Positions 18,136 to 26,542 of a stretch of 64,000 nt of DNA are shown here, piece after piece. The DNA is from JAWKTV01 sp041398905. GTDB lineage: Bacteria; Planctomycetota; Planctomycetia; Planctomycetales; Planctomycetaceae. Positions within the stretch are counted from its first letter, which is position 1, and each line of letters starts with the position of its first letter. The DNA lies in NCBI GenBank assembly GCA_041398905.1, contig JAWKTV010000015.1:62001-126000 (forward strand). The letters are read 5' to 3'. The notes beneath the pieces were generated by a model. That model did no database searches. It saw only the letters and a program-made list of their open reading frames with translations, and had not been told where the DNA came from. A program made the position numbers and the translations under genes.

Positions 18136-20788
18136 ATGAAGCTCACCCTCTGCGGAAGCCTGCTCGTCGCGATCGTCATGACGCCACTGTCCGCCGAAAC
18201 CGTGCGGCTCCCCGTCACCCAGGACAACTCGATCGTCATGGTCGATGGTGAGTGGAGCGTCAACGCCGGCACCGCCGGCCAAATCCGCATCAAGGGGAAT
18301 CAGCACATCGTCGCGATGAGCTTCGACACCTCCGCGGTCAAAGGCCGCACGGCTGAACGCGCGACGCTCGTCTGTCAGTCGACGTCCGAATCAATCGCCG
18401 GCGTCACGCTCTCCACCATCGCCGCACCATGGGACGAAGCGAGATCGACCGCGCTCACCGCCGGCGTCGGAGACCTCAACGGGTGGGGCTACCCCGGCGC
18501 GCGATTCCCCGCAGTCTCCGGCGGGAACGCTTTCACCTTGACCCACCACACCACCGGCCGCTTTGCGGACGGCACATACCACTGGGAACTGCCCGGCGAA
18601 ATGGTCGACGCCCTCACCACCGGCGTCGCCTACGGACTCGCGATTCACGAGCACGACGCCGACTACGGCCGCAACCCCACCATCTTCTCCCGCGAACAGT
18701 CGGCTCGACAGCCCTACCTGCTCGTCGAACTCGCCGATCAACCCGTCCCCGCCCCACTCCCCGCGACCGACCTCCGCCTCGAACCGGTCGATGCCACCAC
18801 CGCCCGCCTGACCCTGCGTCCCCCCGCCCACGGCTTCGCCTACGATGTCTCCATCGACGGCGCGCCGCTCGGGCGACACAACATCCCACTCGTCGACACC
18901 GCCACCGACCAGCAGACGATCGAACTCCGCGACCTGCCCGCCGCGCTGACCAGCCCCGCCCCACATGCGATCGAAGTCGTCACCCTCAGCCGCACCGGCG
19001 ATCGATCCGCCCCTGCCAAACTGTCCGGGCAACTATTCCAGCTCCAGCCCCTCGCGTTGCCGAAAATCCAGACCTCCGCGCGATCGCCAACCGGCAAAGC
19101 CCCCACGCCCGCCAACCTCGCGATCATTCCGGTCACCGACAAGTACGACGAGCGGGGACGCCCCGTCGGCGATCTTCCCGACGATTACCGATCTCGGAAC
19201 CGCCTCTTCGATGGTCGTCGACTAAAACTCACCGCCGCGGCGGGAGAGGTCGTCGGCTTCAGGTCCTGCTCCGCGGCGACCAGCCCGTGAACGTCACCTG
19301 CGCCCTCAACGATCGCGACTGGCGCATCGACCTGTACCACGCCCGTCTACGTCCCCGCCGCTCAGCACCGCATCCCCGACCCGCTGCTCCCCCTCGACGG
19401 CCCGCTGCCACTCCAACCCAAACAGGACCGCGCCGTCTTCGTCGACATCTATGTTCCGTTTGGCACTCCAGCCGGCAACATCACCGGCACCCTCACCGTC
19501 TCCGACGGCCGCTCGGTCCCCATCGACCTGACGATCCTGCCTGTCGAACTGCCCCGCGAGGCATCTTTCCTCTGCGAGATGAACGGCTACGGACTGCCTG
19601 ATCATGTCGACGAGTACTACGCCCTGCAGCAGGTCGCCTACGACCACCGGGTGCATGCGAACATTCTGCACTACTCGCATCACACCGCCGCTCCCGGGGC
19701 CCGCAAGAGCAATCTCGACATGCGGCTCCAGAGTGGTCGCCGCATGGACAACAAACGGTACGACGCCGTTGAGCCCGGCGCGCAGCAGGCCTATTGGGAT
19801 GACTTCGTCGAGGCCTTCGGCCCCTACCTCGATGGCTCGCTGTTCAAGGATGGCCACCGCGGGCCCATCGCCGCGCCCGGCTTCTACCTCACCTTCCACG
19901 AAAGCTGGCCGCTCAACTGCCGCGGCTACTTCAATGGCGATCCCGACGCCTATCGAGCCTTCGCGGACACCCCCATCTACGCCGACACCTACGTCAATGT
20001 CCTCGCCGACTTCGCCCGGCTCGCGAAGTCGAAAGGCTGGAACACCGCCGGCCTGCAGGTCTACTTCAACAACAAGGGTTCGCTGCATGAGTTGACCAAG
20101 GCCCCTGGATCCTCGATGAACCCTCCAGCCACTGGGACTACCGCGCGCTCCAGTACTACGGAGAGCTGACCGACCGCGGACGCGCCGGCGGCGCCGACGG
20201 CCCCACCATCGATTACCGCATCGACATCTCCCGACCAGAGTACTGCCGCGGTGCCCTCGCGGGACGCGGCGACCTCTGGGTCGTCTCCTCCTCCGCCTTC
20301 CGCAACTACCGGCGACTCGTCACCGACCGCATCCACCGCGATGGCCTCAAAGTCTGGGTCTACGGAACGACGAACGCCGTCGACGACAGCAACCGCCAAC
20401 TGCTCGCCTGGGGCATCGACGCCTTCAGCGCCACCGGCCTCGTCCCTGGCAAACCGTCGACAAATCCGGCAACGCCCTCAAGCAGGCCGACCAGCTTGGC
20501 CTGTTCATCTTCGACAAGGATGCCAGCGGACAGACCGTCATCCGTCACTCCGCGCGCCTCAAGGCCTACCGCGAAGTCGAACAACTCATCGAGTACCTCG
20601 AACTCGTTCGTCAGAAAGAGCGCTGGACGCCCAGTCAACTGCGGGCCTTCATCGCCCATTACGTCAACCTCGATGGCACCGTCCGCCAGGCCAACGACGA
20701 CGACGCCGGCACCGCCGAGTACGACCGCCACTCACTTCTCCGCTTCGACGACCTCCGCGCCGCCGCCGTCGAACTGCTCCGTCAGTGA
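18136..20788 (+). CDS. Secreted glycoside-hydrolase-like protein with N-terminal carbohydrate-binding-type module (frameshifted)
   Basis: About 883 residues when joined. Signal peptide MKLTLCGSLLVAIVMTPLSA. Residues 25-200 resemble a DNRLRE/CBM96-like beta-sandwich (QDNSIVMVDGEWSVNAG, IRIKGNQHIVAMSFD). A fibronectin-III-like segment follows, then a large catalytic-looking domain like DUF4091/GH123-type proteins: EMNGYGLPDHVDEYYALQQ, YLTFHESWPLN, WILDEPSSHWDYRALQYY, DYRIDISRPEYCRG and GLVPWQTVDKSGNALKQ. The DE in LDEPSSHWDY could be catalytic, which is inference. Four frame changes are needed: at 19260/19261, an apparent extra C at 19337-19338, a lost C in 20102-20105, and a lost C in 20444-20446. 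The next gene is a sialidase. Confidence 0.7.
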
Positions 20789-20849
20789 CTCCGCAGCGGG
20801 GACCGACCGGCGGCAATTCCCGAACCAGCACCCACCGAGGATCGACAAC

Positions 20850-22024
20850 ATGCCCCATCCGCGTTCACTCAGCCTCAGCATGCGGTTCGGCCTGATGGCG
20901 ACACTGCTCCTGTTCGTCACCGCCCACGTCACGCGCGGCGACGATCCTCCCGGGCCGCAACTCCTCGAAGAACGCACCATCTCCCCGCCTGAAGCCGGCT
21001 ACGCCGGCTGGCCCACGCTCACGCGATTGCACAGCGGCGAACTGATGGTCGTCTGGTCTGGCGGTCGCGAGTCGCATGTCTGCCCCTTCGGACAGGTCCT
21101 CTGCATGACCTCTCGTGACTCGGGAGTCACCTGGACCTGGCCCCGCGTCCTCCTCGACTCCGCCATCGACGACCGCGACGCCGGCGTCCTCCAAACCGCA
21201 CAAGGCACGCTCCTCGTCACCACCTTCACCTCGCTCGCCTACGTCCCCACCCTGCACAAGGCTCGCCAACAGGCCAACTGGGATGCCAATCGACTCGCCC
21301 GCTGGGAGGCGGTCCACGCGCGGCTCAGGGACGAACAGCGGACCGGTGACTTAGGCACCTGGATGATCCGCTCGACCGATGGCGGCCAAACCTGGTCGAC
21401 CCGTTACGACTCGCTCGTCAACAGCCCCCACGGTCCCATCAACCTCAGCGATGGCCGCATCCTCTATGCCGGCAAACAGCTCTGGAGCAACGAGAAGCAA
21501 AACGGCGTCGCCATCTCCAACGACGACGGCGCTACGTGGCAATGGCTCGCCGACATCCCGACCCGCCCCGGCGACGACCCCGCTCAGTATCACGAACTCC
21601 ACGCCGTCGAAACCGCACCTGGACATTTGATCGTCCAGATCCGCAATCACAACCCGACGAATCACCTCGAAACGCTCCAGTGCGAATCCACCGATGGCGG
21701 GCGCACCTGGACCGAGCCGCACTCGATTGGCGTGTGGGGCTTCCCTTCCCATCTGCTCAAGCTCCGCGACGGCCGCCTGCTGATGAGCTACGGCCACCGC
21801 CGCGCCCCCCGTCTGCAATATGGCCCGCATCAGTGCCAACAACGGCAAGTCTGGTTCGAGCCGCGGCAGATCAGCTCCACCGCCGCCTCGACCGACCTCG
21901 GCTATCCGTCGACCGTCGAACTGGACGACGGCAACCTCCTGACCATCTGGTACGAGAAGCTGCCCGACCAACCGGAGCCGTGCGCCGAATGTCCCGCTGG
22001 GAACTCCCGCCGGAATGGAAGTAA
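20850..22024 (+). CDS. Secreted sialidase/neuraminidase-family protein (BNR/Asp-box; frameshifted near C-terminus)
   Basis: About 390 residues. Signal peptide MRFGLMATLLLFVTAHVTRG; GAGG lies about eight bases upstream of the ATG. Asp-box repeats mark the six-bladed sialidase propeller: SRDSGVTWTW, STDGGQTWS, SNDDGATWQW, STDGGRTWTEP. Arginines that could bind a carboxylate occur in LTRLHSGELMVVWSGGRES and IVQIRNHN. Near the end, two compensating frame changes (about 21805-21860) restore VCNMARISANNGKSWFEPRQ, and a third near 21980 restores the tail RMSRWELPPEWK and stop at 22024 instead of 22067. Exo-alpha-sialidase is the family name; the true glycan substrate in planctomycetes is not known. 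Confidence 0.8.
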
Positions 22025-22079
22025 CCCGAGCGCTCTCGCTCTCGACGCCCCAACGATCACGCACTGACGGCCGCCCCCG

Positions 22080-23123
22080 ATGACATCGGCGGCATCTTCA
22101 CTCATGGCTAACGACGCTGTCCGCGGAGCGGGCGGCGGTGCGGAACATGACTTTGGCCAATGCCACACCTCGACTAGACTGCCCCCTCTCCTTCGACTCG
22201 ACTCCCTCCGGAACGGATGCCCACATGGAACGCGGCTCGCCTGGCGGCTCGGCCTTTCCGCCGTGCTGATCCCGGCCCTCATCGGCCTCTTCGTCATCGA
22301 CCATCGCTCCGGTGACGCCGCGCCCCTGTTGTTCCTCCTCTGCCTCGCCCTCGCCATCCGTGCCGCCTGGGAACTCCGCGGGCTGCTCGCCGTTCGCAAC
22401 ATGCGGCCGCAACTCGTCGAGTCCGTCGCCGGCTGTGTCGCACTGCTGCTCGCGGCATGGTGGCCGCATCTCAAGGGGGGCGACACCGTCGCCAGCGAAA
22501 CCTCCCTCGGCCTCATCGGGCTGACGATGTCCCTGTGCGTCATCGGCCTGCTCGGCATGGCCGCCGCCCGCTATCGGCGGGCGGGCGAATCGATGGAGAT
22601 GTTCGGAGCCAACCTCGTCATCGTCGCTTACTGTGGCCTGCTGCTCGCGACCACCGCGCAGCTTCGCTGGCTCGCCGGCCCGCAGGCCGGCTACCTGCTC
22701 CTCGGCTCGCTCATCGTCACCGCCAAGCTCGGCGACGTCTCCGCCTACACCGTCGGCCGGCTGTTCGGCAAACGCAAGATGTCACCATTGCTCAGCCCGG
22801 GCAAAACCTGGGCCGGCTTCTTCGGAGCGCTCGGCGGCGCCGCGCTCGCGAGCTGGCTCTGGCTCACGTTCGTCACCCCCCTCTTCGGCGACGGCTGGCG
22901 GGCACCCCCGGCATGGGCCTCGCTGCTGTATGGCCTCGTCATCGGCCTCGTCGCCCTCTTCGGTGACCTCTGCGAGTCACTCATCAAACGCGACGTCGGC
23001 CAGAAGGACTCCGCCCCGCTCCTCCCCGGCTTCGGCGGCCTCCTCGATCTGCTCGACAGCGTCCTCTACGCCGGACCGGCCGCCGTCCTCCTCTGGAAGC
23101 TGCTGCCCCTCGCGACCTGGTAG
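22080..23123 (+). CDS. cdsA: Phosphatidate cytidylyltransferase-like membrane protein (CdsA family)
   Basis: 347 residues in the longest frame, about eight hydrophobic segments. CdsA makes CDP-diacylglycerol from phosphatidate and CTP. The conserved cytoplasmic loop reads LSPGKTWAGFFGALGGAALAS and the C-terminal signature is SLIKRDVGQKDSAPLLPGFGGLLDLLDS. In classical CdsA this ends P-G-H-G-G-hydrophobic-x-D-R-x-D-S; here His is Phe and Arg is Leu, while KD and the final DS are kept, so substrate may be altered. The first 50 residues are not membrane-like; the real start may be ATG 22217 joined by a frame change. Placed 55 bases after the sialidase gene. Confidence 0.78.
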   Translation: MTSAASSLMANDAVRGAGGGAEHDFGQCHTSTRLPPLLRLDSLRNGCPHGTRLAWRLGLSAVLIPALIGLFVIDHRSGDAAPLLFLLCLALAIRAAWELRGLLAVRNMRPQLVESVAGCVALLLAAWWPHLKGGDTVASETSLGLIGLTMSLCVIGLLGMAAARYRRAGESMEMFGANLVIVAYCGLLLATTAQLRWLAGPQAGYLLLGSLIVTAKLGDVSAYTVGRLFGKRKMSPLLSPGKTWAGFFGALGGAALASWLWLTFVTPLFGDGWRAPPAWASLLYGLVIGLVALFGDLCESLIKRDVGQKDSAPLLPGFGGLLDLLDSVLYAGPAAVLLWKLLPLATW

Positions 23124-23156
23124 GAACGACCTCGTGGCATCGATCCCCACAGCGGC

Positions 23157-23951
23157 TCAACTGCTCGCGCTGCGGTAGTTGTCCAGCGACCACTGGAAGA
23201 ACCGCCGCGACAGCCACAGCAACAGCAGCGTCAGTGCCGGGCAAACCACCACGATCCACGGGCTCGGCTCGAGCACCTTTCCCAGCAGCACGCGGGTCGG
23301 GATCGTCACCACCAGCAGCACGGGCAGCACGAACGAGAACCCGAACCAGATCATCTCCCCCGCCGCGCTCTGGCGATAGATGCCCTGCGGATAACGGGCG
23401 AACACCGTGATGTAGAACCAGAAGTCGTACAGACTCTGGTTCCGTCCCAGCCACACGCTCGTACTCGCCAGCGCGATCATTAATGCGTAGAAGAACGCCA
23501 CCCCCGTACCGACCAGCAGCAGATACATCACCACGGCCCCGGCCGTCACCTCAGCCCCCGCTCCCCACAACGAGTACCCCAGCAGCGCCACCGCCATCAG
23601 CACCTGCCCAAAGTCCGACAGGTCCACCTTCTCAAACGAAATCAGGAACTGCGTGTCGATCGGCTTGAGCAGCGCGAAGTCAAGATCACCTGTGCGAATC
23701 AGCTCACTAAAGTTCGCACAGTTGGGCATGAACAGCGCCTCGACGAAGGCGTTGATGATCATCCCCGTCGCCATGAACCCGAAGTACTCGTACCGGTTCC
23801 AGTCGAGGATCCGGTCGACGTGCCCGTAGATGATGTTGAACAGCACCAGTTGGGCCGCGAACCAGAACGCCCGCGTCGTCAGTTCGATCAGAAAGTTCCC
23901 CCGGAACGTCAGCTCCCACACCAGCGAGTTCCGCAAGAACGTCGTCCACAC
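23157..23951 (-). CDS. ABC-2 family transporter permease
   Basis: 264 residues from the GTG at 23951, with six hydrophobic segments: FWFAAQLVLFNIIYG, YFGFMATGMIINAFVEALF, VLMAVALLGYSLWG, AVVMYLLLVGTGVAFFYALMI, MIWFGFSFVLPVLLVVTIP, WIVVVCPALTLLLLWL. The pattern with TGDLDFALLKPIDTQF and GRNQSLYDFWFYITVFARYP matches the ABC-2 permease group (DUF990-like) that normally pairs with a cytoplasmic ATPase. No ATPase gene is seen in this window. The start is probably at ATG 23991 after a small indel, because the bases upstream read RRRFDRNYFRVWTTFLRNSL in a mixed frame, as in related proteins. Confidence 0.82.
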   Translation of the reverse strand: MWTTFLRNSLVWELTFRGNFLIELTTRAFWFAAQLVLFNIIYGHVDRILDWNRYEYFGFMATGMIINAFVEALFMPNCANFSELIRTGDLDFALLKPIDTQFLISFEKVDLSDFGQVLMAVALLGYSLWGAGAEVTAGAVVMYLLLVGTGVAFFYALMIALASTSVWLGRNQSLYDFWFYITVFARYPQGIYRQSAAGEMIWFGFSFVLPVLLVVTIPTRVLLGKVLEPSPWIVVVCPALTLLLLWLSRRFFQWSLDNYRSASS

Positions 23952-23991
23952 CCGGAAGTAGTTCCGGTCGAAACGGCGGCGCGGCGGACAT

Positions 23992-24696
23992 ATTCAATCG
24001 GGTTGAGTTCTCATCAACGCCGCCCGGCCAGTTCACAATCCAACCACGGCGGCAACACCCGCAAAGTCTAACAAGTTCGCCCCCAACTCGTAACACCGAC
24101 CCCTCAACTCTCAATCCTCAACTCCCCACCCAACACCCCCGACGCGTACTCACCTGTTGATGTTGGGCAGCGGGCAGAACTGCCGCGCGGATCAGCAACG
24201 CGCCGTCCATCTCATCAGTGTTGATCTCACTCGCGGGTGACTCTCATGCCTGAGACGCGGCATCGCGACCCGCGGTCGAACAGCGACTCCAGCCGATCCC
24301 GATTCACGGTCCGCACAATCGTGCCAACGCTCCTGAGTAACTGAGTCGTCACGCGATGTTTCGCCGACAACTTCGCAGATTGCGGGCAAGGTTTGCTGGA
24401 CGCCGATGTTTCCATCCAGAGGTTGCGGACTCGATCAACGTGCCGCGCTGGCATCTTCACCGCCCGGCACATGCGGGGTCGGCGAACCGCAGTCCCAATC
24501 CTCCCCTGTCCCGCATCAACAGCGGTGGCACAACGTTTGCGAATCTTCCTAGCAAGGTAGATAAGCGTTGACAAATGGGAATGTCGCGTGATATTCCTAG
24601 GGTGGCTGTAGAAACAGTCTATCCTTCAACGTACTTGACCGCAGGGGGATCCCCTCCGGACCACTTCTTCTTCACTTCTCTTCCGGGAGTCTGCGA
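23992..24696. other. Long intergenic region upstream of the DUF1559 gene
   Basis: About 700 bases without a supported gene; small frames are not conserved-looking. The left part (24010-24150) is C/A-rich and low in complexity. The right end carries a good sigma70-like promoter (listed separately) and a leader of about 90 nt before the DUF1559 start. No tRNA or riboswitch fold was recognised. Confidence 0.5.
24568..24597 (+). promoter_or_regulatory. Sigma70-type promoter with overlapping inverted repeat, upstream of the DUF1559 gene
   Basis: Consensus -35 TTGACA (24568-24573), an 18-base spacer and TATTCC (24592-24597); GATATT two bases earlier would give a spacer of 16. GGAAT (24578-24582) and ATTCC (24593-24597) are an inverted repeat spanning spacer and -10, so repressor control is possible. 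Confidence 0.5.
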
Positions 24697-25668
24697 ATGC
24701 GCCGTCGACATGGATTCACACTCATCGAACTGCTGGTGGTGATCGCGATCATCGCCATTCTGGTCGCGCTCCTGCTGCCAGCCGTCCAGCAGGTCCGCGA
24801 AGCAGCCCGCAAGAGCCAGTGCCAGGACCACCTGCACAACATCGCCATCGCCATCCACGACTACGAAATCAGCTACAAACTCGTCCCCCCCGGTAACATC
24901 GGTCAGATTGTCCGTGATCAACGGCAACCCAACTGGCTCACGCTGTTGCTCCCCTTCGTCGAGCAAAAGCCCGCTTATGATGCCTTCGACATTGAAGGCG
25001 GCAATCTGTCGGGGCAGGGCACACCCCCAATCGGCGCGGTCAACGTCACCATCATGGGACAACTGCGGGTCGAAATGTACGATTGCCCCTCCAGCCCCAT
25101 GCCAGGCTTTGAAGCGATCAACGGCGGTGCCGGCAGCGTGCAGCTCGTCAACTACGTCGGCAACTCCGGCAGCCGGTTCAGCGGCACGAACCTGACCTCC
25201 GATCCCCCGCCGGCGATTGACAACCAGTACGGCATCGGTACCTACAACGGCATCCTCGTCCCGGCCAACAGCCGCGGTATCACCGTTGGTATGCAGAACA
25301 TTACCGACGGCACCAGCAACGTCATCGTTGCCGGTGAGCAGTCCAACTATGTCGGCGGCACCAACGATCGCCGCTCCTGCGGTCACGTCAATGGTTCATG
25401 GTCCAGCGGACCAACTTCGCCACAGTTCAATGATCTCTGGCGGCAAAGCATCACCACCTATCTCTACCCGATCAACGAGAAGAACCCCAACCTCGCCGGA
25501 ATGCAGGCGCCCTACAATCAGAACAACCCGTACACCTCGGCTCACCCCGGCGGTGCCCAGTTCGCCCTGATGGACGGCGTCGTCAAGTTCATCTCCGAAA
25601 ACATCGACAACGGCACCATGATTCGCCTCTGCGATCGTGCGGATGGCCAGCCAATTGGCAGCTTCTAA
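24697..25668 (+). CDS. DUF1559 protein with type IV prepilin-like N-terminus
   Basis: 323 residues. GGGAG about eight bases upstream of the ATG. N-terminus RRRHGFTLIELLVVIAIIAI is the prepilin/pseudopilin methylation motif (G/FTLIE), giving a membrane helix then LLLPAVQQVREAARKSQC, the standard DUF1559 start. The C-terminus has the signature AHPGGAQFALMDGVVKFISE (H-x-G-G...DG.V.F). DUF1559 paralogues are amplified to dozens or hundreds in planctomycetes; role is unknown, and pseudopilin-like assembly or secretion is suspected. Followed by a strong terminator and a small lipoprotein gene, a pairing often seen beside these genes. Confidence 0.92.
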   Translation: MRRRHGFTLIELLVVIAIIAILVALLLPAVQQVREAARKSQCQDHLHNIAIAIHDYEISYKLVPPGNIGQIVRDQRQPNWLTLLLPFVEQKPAYDAFDIEGGNLSGQGTPPIGAVNVTIMGQLRVEMYDCPSSPMPGFEAINGGAGSVQLVNYVGNSGSRFSGTNLTSDPPPAIDNQYGIGTYNGILVPANSRGITVGMQNITDGTSNVIVAGEQSNYVGGTNDRRSCGHVNGSWSSGPTSPQFNDLWRQSITTYLYPINEKNPNLAGMQAPYNQNNPYTSAHPGGAQFALMDGVVKFISENIDNGTMIRLCDRADGQPIGSF

Positions 25669-25689
25669 CCCCTGAGACTTCGGTTCAAG

Positions 25690-25731
25690 CTGCCACTTGT
25701 CGTCCCGGCGGACTGCAAGTGGCAGTTTGCT
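25690..25731 (+). terminator. Intrinsic terminator after the DUF1559 gene
   Basis: CTGCCACTTG pairs perfectly with CAAGTGGCAG around a 16-base loop, followed by TTTGCTTT. Confidence 0.75.
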
Positions 25732-25803
25732 TTCGTGCCAGCACACTCTGCGTCCATTCCCCTTCGCGACACTTCTCTTGCATCACCTTGGAGCATGCGT
25801 CAC

Positions 25804-26256
25804 ATGACGACCAGACTGCGGGATCGAACGATTCGTTCTGCCTGTCTTGCTGCGATCATCACAACCTTCGTCGGTTGCGGCGGAAGTACCGTCGATGACA
25901 AGCCAGAACTGGCTCAGGTCAAAGGGACCGTCACCGTCGACAGCAAACCCGTCGAGGGGGCGCAGGTCATGTTCTCACCCGAGACAGGCGCCGCGTCGAC
26001 AGCAGTGACCGGTGCCGATGGCACCTTCACTTTGACCTACAGCGACGGGACGCCCGGCGCGGCGATCGGCTCGCACCGCGTCTCCATCACCGTCGGCGGA
26101 CCAACCCCCGAGCAGCAACAGGCCCTCGACGCCTACGCCAACGGCGACCGATCCGTCGAGATCCCCAAGAACGTCCCGCCCGCCAAGTCCTTCCAGGAAG
26201 CCGCCGTCGTCAAGGCAGGCGAAAACGACATCCCCTTCAACCTCATGGGACGCTGA
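25804..26256 (+). CDS. Small lipoprotein with transthyretin/carboxypeptidase-regulatory-like domain
   Basis: 150 residues. Signal peptide with lipobox FVGCGG (Cys in IITTFVGCGG). GGAG lies ten bases before ATG 25804; the ATG at 25795 is too close to it. After the Cys: QVKGTVTVDSKPVEGAQVMF, TGADGTFTLTYSDGTPGA, HRVSITVGG, a prealbumin-like beta-sandwich common in planctomycete lipoproteins found next to DUF1559 genes. Ends with AVVKAGENDIPFNL. It probably sits in the periplasm and binds or supports its DUF1559 neighbour, which is inference. Separate terminators on both sides suggest its own transcript or read-through control. Confidence 0.85.
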   Translation: MTTRLRDRTIRSACLAAIITTFVGCGGSTVDDKPELAQVKGTVTVDSKPVEGAQVMFSPETGAASTAVTGADGTFTLTYSDGTPGAAIGSHRVSITVGGPTPEQQQALDAYANGDRSVEIPKNVPPAKSFQEAAVVKAGENDIPFNLMGR

Positions 26257-26280
26257 CCACCACGGCTCCCATCGCAATCC

Positions 26281-26319
26281 GCAAACGCCCGCCGGCCAAC
26301 CTGACCGGCGGGCGTTTGC
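26281..26319 (+). terminator. Strong intrinsic terminator
   Basis: A perfect 15-bp stem, GCAAACGCCCGCCGG with CCGGCGGGCGTTTGC, 9-base loop, followed by CCTCATTAAA. It closes the small lipoprotein gene. Confidence 0.8.
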
Positions 26320-26542
26320 CTCATTAAACAGAACGACCACAGCCCCCCTCCCGCCCATCCAACCGGTATCCACCCCTCCCCAACTGGTTTGTCATCCTCA
26401 CCTTCCCCAGCGGCCCGACTCCCAATTCCGTCCGCTTCCACTGGTGTTCTCCCAACCCGCATGGGTAGAATCCAACGCACGCGTCGGTGTTGATTCGACG
26501 CGAGAGTTGCTTTGGCCACCTACGGATTCGGGAGTCACCCGT

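Noticed and set aside
23992..24696. tRNA or structured RNA in the 700-base gap
   Set aside because: No acceptor/T-loop pattern (GTTCRANNC with matching stem) and no long stem on either strand.
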